Origin: Acaudatibacter sp035532115
GTDB taxonomy: Bacteria; Pseudomonadota; Alphaproteobacteria; Caulobacterales; Caulobacteraceae
Assembly: GCA_035532115.1 (NCBI GenBank)
Contig: DATKRO010000087.1
Span: 6,498-70,497 of the forward strand
Reading direction: 5' to 3'
Length of the DNA: 64,000 bases
Shown: in pieces, positions 17,439 through 27,768 of the stretch
Numbering within the stretch: position 1 is the first letter of the stretch
How the letters are laid out: each line of letters begins with the position of its first letter
Program-made: the position numbers and the translations under genes
Notes under the pieces: generated by a model
Databases searched by the model: none
Told to the model about the DNA's origin: nothing
What the model saw: the letters and a program-made list of their open reading frames with translations, nothing else

Positions 17439-17778
17439 CTAGCGCACCACCACGTCGCGCCGCATCGGCGCCAGCTTGGCCAGCAGCTGGTTCTGGGCGG
17501 CGAAGGCGACGCCCTCCCTTCGCATCGCCCACTGCAGGTCTTCGACCAGCGCATTGAAGTCGGCGTCCTGGATGCCGAGCTCGGCGTGGACGCTGCGCAT
17601 GTCGCGGCCGGTGTAGCTGCAAGGCCCGCCCAGGACGTAGCAGATCTGCTCGGCCAGGGTCCGCTTCAGCCGCACCAGGTCCTGGGCCTTGAAGATGTCG
17701 GCGATGCGCGTCACCCCGGCCCGGCCGTGAAAGGCGGCGAACACGCGCGCATCGCGCATTGGCCGCGCATCGGCGTTG
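17439..17778 (-). pseudogene. group I truncated haemoglobin, N-terminal part deleted
   Basis: The downstream frame encodes the C-terminal two thirds of a group I truncated haemoglobin: an F-helix region with GGPCSYTGRDM and the proximal histidine in SVHAELG, then FNALVEDLQWAM and the terminal LAPMRRDVV. An ATG at 17759 gives a 106-residue open frame, but helices A and B and much of the distal pocket are missing, and an in-frame TGA lies only 21 bases above that ATG. The sequence just upstream belongs to a DUF3034 gene in another frame. A deletion joining the two genes is the simplest explanation. A short protein could still be made but is unlikely to bind haem normally. Confidence 0.75.
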
Positions 17779-18585
17779 GCTCAGCGAGAGGTGTCTGGTG
17801 AGCGCATAGGCGGCGAAGACGTCGCACCAGTCGTTCTCGCGCGCAAAGCCGAGATTGTCTGGCTTGGTCCGGTATTCGCCGCCGATCGCCAGCCGGCGCG
17901 ACACCAGATAGGCGGCCGAGGCCTCGATCCGGGCGGAATAGCCGTTGCTGCGATCGCCGCCGAAACCGAGCAGCCCGATCTGGTTGGCTTTGGTCAGCCG
18001 CACCGTCGCATCGAGCAGCAGGCTCTGGCTGAGGACGAGCTTGGTCGCCGCTACGTAGAAGTCGGCCCCGTCGCCGCTCCTGGCCCCGAGGGCGCGGTCG
18101 AGGGCGCCATTTTCGCTGTGCTTGTACTGCACGCCGACGCTGATCTGCGGCATGGGCGTATCCTGGTCTTAGACGAGGTCGCCCAGCACCTTGAGCTTGG
18201 CCCCGAAGATGTCCTGGCGGAGGGTGTAGCCGTCGCCCAGGCCGAGCTTGGCGCCGGTCGCGCCGGTGTCGAGGTCTTCGCGCGCATAGGAAAGCTCCAG
18301 GCGATCGAACAGCCCCACCGCCGCTCCATAGTCGCGCAGCTGAAAGGCGGGCAGGGGGGCGATGCTGACGTGCGCCGAGGCCCCGATGCCGTCGCGCGTT
18401 TCGTCGCCGGCGATCACGGCCCAGGTGGCGAGCCCTCCGCCTGAGGCGCCCTCGATGGTGCTGACGCCGTTGGTCAGCAGCAGCTTGCCGCCCTCGCGCA
18501 GCTCGCCAGCGCGCGTCCCGCCCGCCGCCAGCAGCGCCAGCGATGCGGCCGCGAGCCCGGCCCCGAGACTCAAGCGAAACCTCAT
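17779..18585 (-). pseudogene. DUF3034 outer-membrane-type protein, nonsense codon and lost C-terminus
   Basis: The N-terminal part has a signal peptide (start taken as MRFRLSLGAG, ending TRAGEL) and then DUF3034-like sequence (GKLLLTNGVSTIEG, LFDRLELSYA, LGAKLKVLGDLV positions 18172-18330). A TAA codon at 18169-18171 interrupts it, and the same frame continues with DQDTPMPQISVGVQYKH and further family sequence to about RHLSLSQ. A tyrosine codon TAC changed to TAA would explain the break. The usual last strands are missing because the frame runs into the truncated haemoglobin. DUF3034 proteins are exported, probably beta-barrel-like, and of unknown function; they commonly sit beside cupredoxin and haemoglobin genes. 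Confidence 0.75.
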
Positions 18586-18695
18586 CGCGCCCCGCATCTC
18601 CCGCCGGGCCGGCAACGCCGGCGCCGGGCGAACACCCGTGCGGTCCTATAGCGGCAAGGTGTCGACGCGCGATTGCGCGCCGGGCGCGGCGGCGG

Positions 18696-20171
18696 TCAAG
18701 CGTCGACCAGGAAGGAAAGCTGGCGCTCGACCTGCTCGTTGCGTCCCTCGGCGATTTCCCGGTCGAGAAGCCGGGTCGGGTAGTCGCCGGTGAAGTAATG
18801 GTCGGTGAACTGCGGACACGCCGGATCGCGCGGCCCCGCGTCCATCGCCCAGTAGAGGCCGTCCACCGACAGGAACGCCAGGCTGTCGACGCCGAAATGC
18901 CGGGCCATCTGCGGCACGCTCATCCTGGCGGCGATCAGGTGTTCGCGATCGGGCATGTCGATGCCGTAGAAATCCGGATAGCGCAGCGCCGGCGAGGCCG
19001 AGCGCAGATGCACCTCCCTGGCCCCCGCATCGCGGACCATCTTGACGACCTTGACCGTGGTGGTGCCGCGCACGATCGAATCGTCCACCAGGATGACGCG
19101 CTTGCCGGCCAGAACCGCCCGGTTGGGACTGTGCTTCATGCGCACCGACAGCTCGCGGGCATCCTGGTTGGGCTGGATGAAGGTGCGGCCCAGGTGGTGG
19201 TTGCGGATGATGCCCATTTCGTAGGGGATGCCGGCGGCCTGGGCGAAGCCGAGGGCGGCCGGCACGCCGGAGTCGGGCACCGGCACCACCACGTCGGCGC
19301 CGACCAGGCTTTCCTCGGCGAGGCGTCGGCCCATGCGCTTGCGCACCTCGTAGACGGAGCGGCCGTTCACCCGCGAGTCCGGCATGGCGAAATAGACGTA
19401 CTCGAACACGCACGGGCGGGCGCGCGCCGCCGGGAATGGCTTCAGCGACTCGATCCCGTCGCTGGAGATCACCACGATCTCGCCGTGCTCGACATCGCGA
19501 ACGAAACTCGCCCCCACCATGTCGAGCGCGCGCGTCTCTGAAGCCAGCACCGGCTTTCCCGCCAGTTCGCCCAGCACCAGCGGGCGGATGCCCAGCGGGT
19601 CGCGCGCGCCGATGAGCTTCTTGTTGGTCAGCGCCACCAGGGCGTAGCCGCCCTCGATCTGGGAGAGCGCATCGATGAAGCGGTCGATGAACCGGCCTTT
19701 GCGGGAGATGGCGATGAGCTGGATGATCACCTCGGAGTCGGAGGTCGACTGGAAGATGTGGCCCTCCGCCACCAGCCGCTCGCGCAGGGTGAGGAAGTTG
19801 GTGAGATTGCCGTTGTGGGCCAGCGCCACCCCGCCCGCCTCCAGATCGGCGAACATCGGCTGGGTGTTGCGCAGCGCGCCGCCGCCGGCGGTGGAATAGC
19901 GGGTGTGGCCGATGGCGGCGGTTCCGGGGAGGCGCTCGGCGAGATCGGCGCCCGAGAACGCCTCGGCCACGTGGCCCATGTGCCGCTCGGTGTAGAAGCC
20001 CTGGCCGTCGAAGGCGGCGATGCCGCAGGCCTCCTCGCCGCGGTGCTGCAATGCGTGCAGGCCCAGAGCGGTGATCTGCGCGGCGCCCTGGGCTCCGAAG
20101 ATGCCGAATACGCCGCACTCGAGCCGCAGCCGGTCGTCGTCCGCATCGCGTGCAAACCCAGAACGGCTCAT
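18696..20171 (-). CDS. purF: amidophosphoribosyltransferase
   Basis: PurF makes 5-phosphoribosylamine from PRPP and glutamine, the first step of purine synthesis. The 491-residue protein begins at an ATG in a four-base overlap with the cvpA stop. A short propeptide precedes the N-terminal nucleophile Cys19 in LECGVFGIFG, followed by the class II glutamine amidotransferase domain with ALQHRGEEACG and GHTRYST. The phosphoribosyltransferase domain carries the PRPP loop VILVDDSIVRGTTT (about 360-373). Many longer open frames reach upstream through cvpA but have no function. It is the last gene of a radA-cvpA-purF operon. Confidence 0.97.
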   Translation of the reverse strand: MSRSGFARDADDDRLRLECGVFGIFGAQGAAQITALGLHALQHRGEEACGIAAFDGQGFYTERHMGHVAEAFSGADLAERLPGTAAIGHTRYSTAGGGALRNTQPMFADLEAGGVALAHNGNLTNFLTLRERLVAEGHIFQSTSDSEVIIQLIAISRKGRFIDRFIDALSQIEGGYALVALTNKKLIGARDPLGIRPLVLGELAGKPVLASETRALDMVGASFVRDVEHGEIVVISSDGIESLKPFPAARARPCVFEYVYFAMPDSRVNGRSVYEVRKRMGRRLAEESLVGADVVVPVPDSGVPAALGFAQAAGIPYEMGIIRNHHLGRTFIQPNQDARELSVRMKHSPNRAVLAGKRVILVDDSIVRGTTTVKVVKMVRDAGAREVHLRSASPALRYPDFYGIDMPDREHLIAARMSVPQMARHFGVDSLAFLSVDGLYWAMDAGPRDPACPQFTDHYFTGDYPTRLLDREIAEGRNEQVERQLSFLVDA

Positions 20172-20770
20172 GGCGACTTCTCCACGCTCACCTGCAGCGC
20201 CCGGGCCTGTCCATGGCGGCGGCCGCTGGCGGCGGTCGCCTCGCCTGGGTCGGCGATCACCCTGCCGGCCGCCGCGACGCGCGTGGCCAGCCTCTCGCCC
20301 TCGGGCGCGAAGGATTTCAGGGTGCGGGCCGAGGCGCTCGACACCGGATAGAGCAGGGCGCCGGAGATCCACCTGGGCATCCGCTCGGCGGGCGTGACGG
20401 CGTTGATGGCGAGATTGGCGAGGCCCAGAATCACCACGGCGCGGACGAGGCCGAAGCCGGCGCCGAACGTCCGGTCGATGCCGCTGAGGGCGCTGGTCTG
20501 GCGCACGCGCCGGGTCAGGGCGCCGGCGGCGAGGCGCAGCAGCAGATAGGCGGCGGCGAAGACGACGAGGATCGCGGCGACGTCGGCGAGCCACGGAGTG
20601 TGGATGGCGCGCCGGGCGATGGGCCCGCTGTAGCGCAGGGCGAGCACGGAAAGGCCGGCCGCCGCCGCCAGGCAGATCAGGCTCGACACCTCCCGAGCGC
20701 CGCCCCTGACCCACCCCGCCAGGGCCGAGAGCGCCAGCAACGCCAGGCCCGCGATGTCGAAGGGGCTCAT
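20168..20770 (-). CDS. cvpA: CvpA family membrane protein
   Basis: A 200-residue inner-membrane protein with four hydrophobic helices in the first 130 residues (about 5-25, 30-47, 62-84 and 100-122) and a charged C-terminal tail. The segment SGIDRTFGAGFGLVRA matches the conserved core of CvpA/colicin V production proteins. The start ATG overlaps the radA stop and the stop overlaps the purF start, each by four bases, so all three are probably translationally coupled. The position before purF is widely conserved. Its role is poorly defined; it has been linked to envelope homeostasis. Confidence 0.88.
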   Translation of the reverse strand: MSPFDIAGLALLALSALAGWVRGGAREVSSLICLAAAAGLSVLALRYSGPIARRAIHTPWLADVAAILVVFAAAYLLLRLAAGALTRRVRQTSALSGIDRTFGAGFGLVRAVVILGLANLAINAVTPAERMPRWISGALLYPVSSASARTLKSFAPEGERLATRVAAAGRVIADPGEATAASGRRHGQARALQVSVEKSP

Positions 20771-22146
20771 CGGCCGCTGTCCCACGCGGCCTCGCCGATG
20801 CGCGCGACGGCGTCGGCCAGGCGCGCCACGCCGATCGGGCGCACCCGCGCGCCGGCGCGCGCCTCGCCCGGCGGGCACAGCGCGCGCGCGAAGCCCAGTT
20901 TCTCCGCCTCCTTCAGGCGCATCTCGGTCCTCGAGACCGCTCGGACGTCGCCCGAGAGGCTGATTTCGCCGAACACCACGCAATCCTGCGGCAGGGCCAT
21001 GTCCAAGGCCGAAGACACCAGCGCCGCGGCGGCCGCGAGGTCCGCCGCCGGCTCGGTGATCCGAAGTCCGCCCGCGACGTTCAAGTAGACGTCGCGGGCG
21101 CCGAATCCAACCCCGCAGCGTGCTTCGAGCACCGCCAGGATCATCGCGAGGCGCCCGGAATCCCAGCCGACCACGGCGCGGCGCGGGGTGCCGTAGGCCG
21201 AAGGCGCCACCAGCGCCTGGAATTCCACCAGCACCGGCCGGGAGCCCTCGATCCCGGCGAACACCGCCGCGCCGGCCGCCCTTTGCCCGCCTTCGCCGAG
21301 GAAGAGGGCCGAGGGGTTCTTGACCTCGACGAGGCCGGCGTCGCCCATCTCGAAGACGCCGATCTCGTCGGCGGCGCCGAAGCGGTTCTTGACGCTGCGC
21401 AGCACCCGGAACGGATAGCCGCGCTCGCCCTCGAAGGCGAGGACGGCGTCCACCATGTGCTCGACGACGCGCGGGCCCGCCACCTGGCCGTCCTTGGTGA
21501 CGTGGCCGACGAGCAGCACCGCGAGGCCGCGCTTCTTGGCCAGGCGCACCAGCTCGGCGGCGCAGGCGCGCACCTGGGTCACCGAGCCCGGGCCGGCCTC
21601 GTGCATGTCGCTCCAAAGCGTCTGGATGGAATCGATCACCACCAGGTCGAAGGGCTCGCGCTTGAGCGCCTCGAGGATGTCGCGAAGCGCGGTCTCGGCC
21701 GCCAGCCGCACCGGTGCGGCGCAAACGCCCATGCGCAGCGCGCGCGCCCTGATCTGCTCGGCCGCCTCCTCGCCGGAGATGTAGGCGCAGGCCGCGCCCC
21801 GGGCCGCCGCCGCGGCGCAGGCCTGCAGCAGCAGCGTCGACTTGCCGACGCCCGGATCGCCGGCGACGAGCAGCACCGATCCGGGGACGACGCCGCCGCC
21901 GCAGACGCGGTCGAACTCGGCGAGGCCGGTGACGAGGCGCGCCGCCGGCGCGGCGACGTTGTGCAAGGTCTCGAAGGCCAGCCCGCGCGCCTTGCCCGCC
22001 CGGGCGGGCGCCAGCGCTCCGGGCGGGCGCGACGCGACCTCCTCGACGAGGCTGTTCCACGCGCCGCACCCGGCGCACTGGCCAGCCCACTTGGACTGAG
22101 CCGCGCCGCAGCTCTGGCAGATGAAGGCCGCGCCGTCTCGCGCCAT
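20767..22146 (-). CDS. radA: DNA repair protein RadA (Sms)
   Basis: RadA is a RecA-like ATPase/helicase that extends recombination intermediates. From the ATG at 22146 it has 459 residues. A four-cysteine zinc finger (CQSCG then CAGCG) lies at about 9-30, a Walker A motif GDPGVGKST near 102-110, a Walker B region LVVIDSIQTLW, the RadA-specific VKNRFGAADEIG motif near 253, and a Lon-protease-like C-terminal domain containing DVYLNVAGG. Upstream in-frame starts would place extra residues before the zinc finger and are rejected. First gene of the operon with cvpA and purF; the 157 bases to the divergent Yip1 gene hold both promoters. Confidence 0.96.
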   Translation of the reverse strand: MARDGAAFICQSCGAAQSKWAGQCAGCGAWNSLVEEVASRPPGALAPARAGKARGLAFETLHNVAAPAARLVTGLAEFDRVCGGGVVPGSVLLVAGDPGVGKSTLLLQACAAAAARGAACAYISGEEAAEQIRARALRMGVCAAPVRLAAETALRDILEALKREPFDLVVIDSIQTLWSDMHEAGPGSVTQVRACAAELVRLAKKRGLAVLLVGHVTKDGQVAGPRVVEHMVDAVLAFEGERGYPFRVLRSVKNRFGAADEIGVFEMGDAGLVEVKNPSALFLGEGGQRAAGAAVFAGIEGSRPVLVEFQALVAPSAYGTPRRAVVGWDSGRLAMILAVLEARCGVGFGARDVYLNVAGGLRITEPAADLAAAAALVSSALDMALPQDCVVFGEISLSGDVRAVSRTEMRLKEAEKLGFARALCPPGEARAGARVRPIGVARLADAVARIGEAAWDSGR

Positions 22147-22303
22147 GAGGCTCCGACTCGCGTGGGTGACGCGCCAGGATACAGGCAAAGCCGTGGCGAG
22201 GCGTGTTGCAGTCTTGCATAAATACGGCTCGTCAAGGCCGCCCGTTTGCGCTAGCCTCGCCGGCGATCAGTGCTTCGGACCCAGTGCTTCGAACGAGGTC
22301 GGC

Positions 22304-23494
22304 ATGAGCGTCGTCGAGCAGCCAAGCAGCCCCAATCTGATGACCCGGGCGTTGAACATCCTGGTGCGGCCCAGGGCCGAGTGGGAGCTCATCGAAACCG
22401 AGCCGGCGACGACGCAGGGCGTCTTCATCGGCTACGCCTGCATCCTGGCGGCGATTCCGGCGATTGCGCGGGCGATCGGGGGCGTCTTCGGCGTTTGCGT
22501 CTACGGGTTCTGCATCCACGCGAACCCGGCGTTCGTCGTCGTCGGCGCCGTCGCCTACTATGTGGTCTCGCTGGCCGGCGTCTATGTGATCGGCCTGATC
22601 ATCGACGCGCTGGCGCCCAACTTCGGCGGCCAGAAGAACCAGCTCCTGGCGATGAAGGTCGCGGTCTACTCCTTCACCGCCTACTGGCTGGCGGGGATCT
22701 TCGCGATCTTCCCGCCGGTGGCGATCCTCGGCCTGCTCGGCCTCTACAGCTTCTACCTGCTCTATCTGGGCCTGCCCCGGCTGATGAAGGCGCCGGCGGA
22801 CAAGGCGCTCGGCTACACCGTGGTCTCGATCGTCCTCGGCATCGTGGTCTTCGTCGTCGCTCAGGCGATCGGCGGCGCGGTGGCCAACTTCGGCGCCGGC
22901 CCCGCAGCGGTCAACCTCGGGATGAACGGGCCGGGCGCCGGAACGGTCAGCGTCGGCGGCGCCAACGTCAATCTCGGCAGGCTCCAGGCCGCGGCCCAGC
23001 AGATGGCGAGCGCGGCCAGGCAGGCCGAGGGCGGCCAGACCGGCGGCAAGGTGGTCGTGGTCGATCCGGTCGTCCTGAAGGGACTTCTGCCGGGCGCGAT
23101 CGCGGGCGTGGCGCGCACCGATGTTTCCGATTCCAGCGGCTCGGCCGGCGGCATCGGCGGCTCCAGCGCCGAGGCGACCTATCAGTCCGGCGATCGGCGG
23201 ATCACCTTGACGGTCACCGATCTGGGGGCGGCGGGCGCGGTCACCGCTCTGGCCGGCGCATTCGACGTCAACAGCGAGCGCCAGACCCCCACGGGCTACG
23301 AGAAGATTTCCACCGCCGGCGGCCGGATGGTCACCGAGCGCTACGACAACCAGGCCAGGAGCGGCGAATATGCGGTCGTCGTCGCGCATCGGTTCACCGT
23401 CGCGGCCGAAGGCTCGGGCGTCGGCATCGGCGACCTGAAGGCCGCCGTGGCGGCGGTGGGGCCGGATCGGCTGGCGGCCATGGCGCACGGCTGA
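22304..23494 (+). CDS. Yip1-domain membrane protein with C-terminal extension
   Basis: A 396-residue protein. Residues about 12-205 form a Yip1-like domain with five hydrophobic segments and the pattern LNILVRPRAEWELIETEPAT at the start, LIIDALAPNFGGQKN and LYLGLPRLMKAPADKALGY in the middle. After a glycine/asparagine-rich linker (about 215-250), residues about 255-396 form a soluble domain (VDPVVLKGLLPG, SSAEATYQSGDRRITLTVTDLG, GYEKISTAGGRMVTERY) that I do not recognise by name and that is probably periplasmic or cytoplasmic at the membrane face. A shorter paralogue without this domain follows 38 bases downstream. Function unknown; Yip1 names only the fold. Confidence 0.78.
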   Translation: MSVVEQPSSPNLMTRALNILVRPRAEWELIETEPATTQGVFIGYACILAAIPAIARAIGGVFGVCVYGFCIHANPAFVVVGAVAYYVVSLAGVYVIGLIIDALAPNFGGQKNQLLAMKVAVYSFTAYWLAGIFAIFPPVAILGLLGLYSFYLLYLGLPRLMKAPADKALGYTVVSIVLGIVVFVVAQAIGGAVANFGAGPAAVNLGMNGPGAGTVSVGGANVNLGRLQAAAQQMASAARQAEGGQTGGKVVVVDPVVLKGLLPGAIAGVARTDVSDSSGSAGGIGGSSAEATYQSGDRRITLTVTDLGAAGAVTALAGAFDVNSERQTPTGYEKISTAGGRMVTERYDNQARSGEYAVVVAHRFTVAAEGSGVGIGDLKAAVAAVGPDRLAAMAHG

Positions 23495-23532
23495 CCGGCC
23501 GTCGGCGCGGCGTCATTGATCAGGAGGGCGGC

Positions 23533-24153
23533 ATGACGGTGGCGGAAGGGCCAGGGACGGCCGGCTTGGTGGCGCGCGTCCAGAACATCCTGCTGAGGCC
23601 GGCGGCGGAGTGGGACCTGATCGCCGCCGAGCCGGCGACGACGCAGGGGCTGTTCGCCGGATACGCCTGCTGGCTGGCGGCGATCCCGGCGATCGCGAGC
23701 GTCATCGGCGGCTTGTTTCCGGTCTGCCTGCTGGGGGTGTGCATCCACCTGAACCCGGTCTTCGTGATCGTCGGGGGGCTGGTGAACTATGCGATCTCGC
23801 TGGTCGGCGTCTACGTCGTCGGCCTGATCATCGATGCGCTTGCGCCCACGTTCGGCGGCGAGAGCAACCGGCTCCAGGCGATGAAGGTCGCGGTCTATTC
23901 CTTCACCGCCGCCTGGCTCGCGGGGGTGTTCGCCATCTTTCCGCCGCTGGCGGCTCTGGGCATCCTCGGGCTCTACAGCCTGTATCTTCTCTACATCGGC
24001 CTGCCGCGGCTGATGCGGGCGCCCCAGGACAAGGCGCTCGGCTATACCGCCGTCTCGCTTCTCCTGGGCATACTGGTGTTCATCGTGGCCGGCGCGATCG
24101 GCGACGCGGTGAGGGGCTTCGGCTCGGCCGTTCCGGGCGTGACGATCGGCTGA
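23533..24153 (+). CDS. Yip1-domain membrane protein, tandem paralogue
   Basis: A 206-residue protein that aligns with the Yip1 part of the preceding gene almost throughout, for example QNILLRPAAEWDLIAAEPATT, LIIDALAPTFGGESN, VAVYSFTAAWLAGVFAIFPP and IGLPRLMRAPQDKALGYTAVS. It has five hydrophobic segments and stops just after the last one, with no C-terminal extension. GGAGG sits before the ATG at 23533. Tandem duplication with loss or gain of the extra domain is the natural explanation. It converges on dnaB, nine bases from its stop. Confidence 0.78.
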   Translation: MTVAEGPGTAGLVARVQNILLRPAAEWDLIAAEPATTQGLFAGYACWLAAIPAIASVIGGLFPVCLLGVCIHLNPVFVIVGGLVNYAISLVGVYVVGLIIDALAPTFGGESNRLQAMKVAVYSFTAAWLAGVFAIFPPLAALGILGLYSLYLLYIGLPRLMRAPQDKALGYTAVSLLLGILVFIVAGAIGDAVRGFGSAVPGVTIG

Positions 24154-24162
24154 GCCGACGAT

Positions 24163-25653
<1,491 letters not shown>

Positions 25654-25748
25654 GGCCGCAGTAGTAGCTCAGCCCGGCGTCGCCGCGTTAGCGCGCGGCG
25701 CCTCGCTCCACAGCCAATTGGGCGCCTGTGGACGAACCCTTCCGCGCC

Positions 25749-27044
25749 TCACTGATTGTAGGCCCTCTCCCCATGGTAGGTGAGGTCGAGGCCCTCCTCG
25801 ATCTCCTCGGGCCGGGCGCGCAGGCCGACGAGGGCGCGGGTGGCGTAGGCGATGGCGGCGGTGGCGAGCCCCGACCAGGCGACCACGGCGACGACCGCCA
25901 GCGCCTGGGTCCCGAGCTGGCGGGCCATGCCGCCGCCCGCGCCTGCATAGCCGGCGCCGCCCAGCGCCCGGCTGGCGAAGATCGCCACCAGCAGGCTGCC
26001 GAGGATGCCGCCGACGCCGTGGACGGCGAACACGTCGAGGGAATCATCGATCCTCAGCCGGTTCTTGACGATCTCCACCGCTGCGAAGCAGACTAGGCTG
26101 CCGGCGATCCCGAGCGCCAGCGCCGCCAGCGGCCCGACGTAGCCCGAGGCTGGCGTGATCGTCGCCAGCCCGGCCACGACCCCGGTGACCATGCCGACCA
26201 TGCTGGCGCGGCCGAAGCGCAGCCGCTCGATCAGCGCCCAGGTGAGGCCGGCGGCGGAGGCGGCGACGTGGGTGGCGAGGATGGCCATGGCCGCGGTCCC
26301 ATCGGCCGCCAGGGCGCTGCCGCCGTTGAATCCGTACCAGCCGACCCAGAGCATGCCGGCGCCGATCATGGTCATGCCGGGGTCGTGCGGCGGGTGCAGC
26401 TCGCGCGGGAAGCCGTCGCGGCGGCCGAGGATCATCGCCAGCACCAGCGCCGAGACCCCCGCGGTGGCGTGGACCACGAGGCCGCCGGCGAAGTCCAGGA
26501 CGCCGCGCTGCGCCAGCCAGCCGCCGCCCCAGACCCAGTGCGCCACCGGCGCATAGACGACGAGGAGCCAGGCGGCGCTGAAGACGAGCACGGCGGAAAA
26601 GCGGATCCGCTCCACGTAGGCGCCCACGATCAGGCAGGGGGTGATCACCGCGAAGGTAAGCTGGAAGACGAAATAGGCCGCCTCGGGAACGCTGCCCTCG
26701 AGGCTGTGGCGGCTCATGCCCAGCAGCGCCGCCTTGCCGAGGCCGCCGATCAGCGGCGCCGCGCCCGCGAACGCCAGGCTGTAGCCGACGAGGAGCCACA
26801 GTATCGAGACCAGGCAGGCGATGGCGACGCAGTGGATCATCACCGAAAGGGTGTTCTTGACCCGCACCAGGCCGGCGTAGAAGAGCGCCAGGCCCGGCAG
26901 AGTCATGAACAGCACCAGCGCGCTCGCGGCCAGCAGCCAGGCGGTGTCGCCGTGATCGGGGCCGACCGCGGCGGCGCGCGCGGCCGGCGCCACGGCCAGG
27001 CCGGCGGCGATGGCCGCCCAGGCCCACGAACGCGCCCTCACCAC
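25749..27044 (-). CDS. amt: ammonium transporter (Amt family)
   Basis: A 431-residue ammonium channel with a cleavable signal peptide (about 1-24, ending ARAAA) and eleven predicted helices. The conserved twin histidines of the pore occur in VVHATAGVSALV and FAVHGVGGILGS; the Amt signature DFAGGLVVHATAG is present. The last cytoplasmic residues RPEEIEEGLDLTYHGERAYNQ are the typical tail that contacts PII proteins. No glnK/PII gene is adjacent, unlike most amtB loci, so control must come from elsewhere. The 129 bases downstream to rplI hold nothing else I can support. Confidence 0.95.
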   Translation of the reverse strand: MVRARSWAWAAIAAGLAVAPAARAAAVGPDHGDTAWLLAASALVLFMTLPGLALFYAGLVRVKNTLSVMIHCVAIACLVSILWLLVGYSLAFAGAAPLIGGLGKAALLGMSRHSLEGSVPEAAYFVFQLTFAVITPCLIVGAYVERIRFSAVLVFSAAWLLVVYAPVAHWVWGGGWLAQRGVLDFAGGLVVHATAGVSALVLAMILGRRDGFPRELHPPHDPGMTMIGAGMLWVGWYGFNGGSALAADGTAAMAILATHVAASAAGLTWALIERLRFGRASMVGMVTGVVAGLATITPASGYVGPLAALALGIAGSLVCFAAVEIVKNRLRIDDSLDVFAVHGVGGILGSLLVAIFASRALGGAGYAGAGGGMARQLGTQALAVVAVVAWSGLATAAIAYATRALVGLRARPEEIEEGLDLTYHGERAYNQ

Positions 27045-27173
27045 TTCCCCTCCAGTTCAGCGAACCAACAGGCGCGGCTATAGCGCAGGCGCATGCGGAT
27101 GGGCGCCCGGTATCTGGGCGGCCGTTGCGACATTTTCGGGCCGCGTCCGCCCCGGGCGCGGCGCTGGGCCGCC

Positions 27174-27755
27174 CTAGCCCTCGTCCGGCCGCGACTGCTG
27201 GCCGGCGCCGCCCTCGAGGAGGTCGGCGGCAGCCTCGGCGCCGATGGCGCGCTCCTCCTCGAAGCGGGATGCGAGCACATTCTCGCCGCGGGCCTGGCGC
27301 TCGGCCTCGTCCTTGCTGCGGGCGACGTTGACGTTGACGGTGATGGTGACTTCCGGATGCAGGCGCACCTTCACCGGGTGCACCCCGAGCATCTTGATCG
27401 GCCGGTCCAGCACCACCATCGAGCGGTCCACCTTGCCGCCCTCGGCGCCGATGGCGTCGGCGACGTCTCGGCCCGAGACCGAGCCATAGAGCTGGCCGTT
27501 CTCGCCGGCCTGGCGGATCATCACATAGGACGAGCCGTCGAGCCGGGTCCCCGATTTCGCGGCCGCCTCGCGCGCCTTGGCGTTGCCGGCCTCGATGTCG
27601 GCCCGGCGCTCGTCGAACACCTTCAGATTGGAGCTGGTGGCGCGCAGCGCCTTCTCGCGCGGCAGCAGGAAATTGCGCGCGAAGCCGTCCTTCACCTGGA
27701 CCACGTCGCCCAGCGATCCCAGCCGTTCCACCCGCTCCAGCAGGATGACCTTCAT
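27174..27755 (-). CDS. rplI: 50S ribosomal protein L9
   Basis: L9 binds domain V of 23S rRNA. The 193-residue protein starts MKVILLERVERLG, continues with the N-domain hallmark LGDVVQVKDGFARNFLLP and a long connecting helix, then the C-domain QLYGSVSGRDVADAI. It carries an acidic C-terminal extension (about 150-193) compared with E. coli L9, as is common in alphaproteobacteria. Thirteen bases follow rpsR, and the gene is last in the rpsF-rpsR-rplI operon. Confidence 0.97.
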   Translation of the reverse strand: MKVILLERVERLGSLGDVVQVKDGFARNFLLPREKALRATSSNLKVFDERRADIEAGNAKAREAAAKSGTRLDGSSYVMIRQAGENGQLYGSVSGRDVADAIGAEGGKVDRSMVVLDRPIKMLGVHPVKVRLHPEVTITVNVNVARSKDEAERQARGENVLASRFEEERAIGAEAAADLLEGGAGQQSRPDEG

Positions 27756-27768
27756 GGACCCGGTCCCC

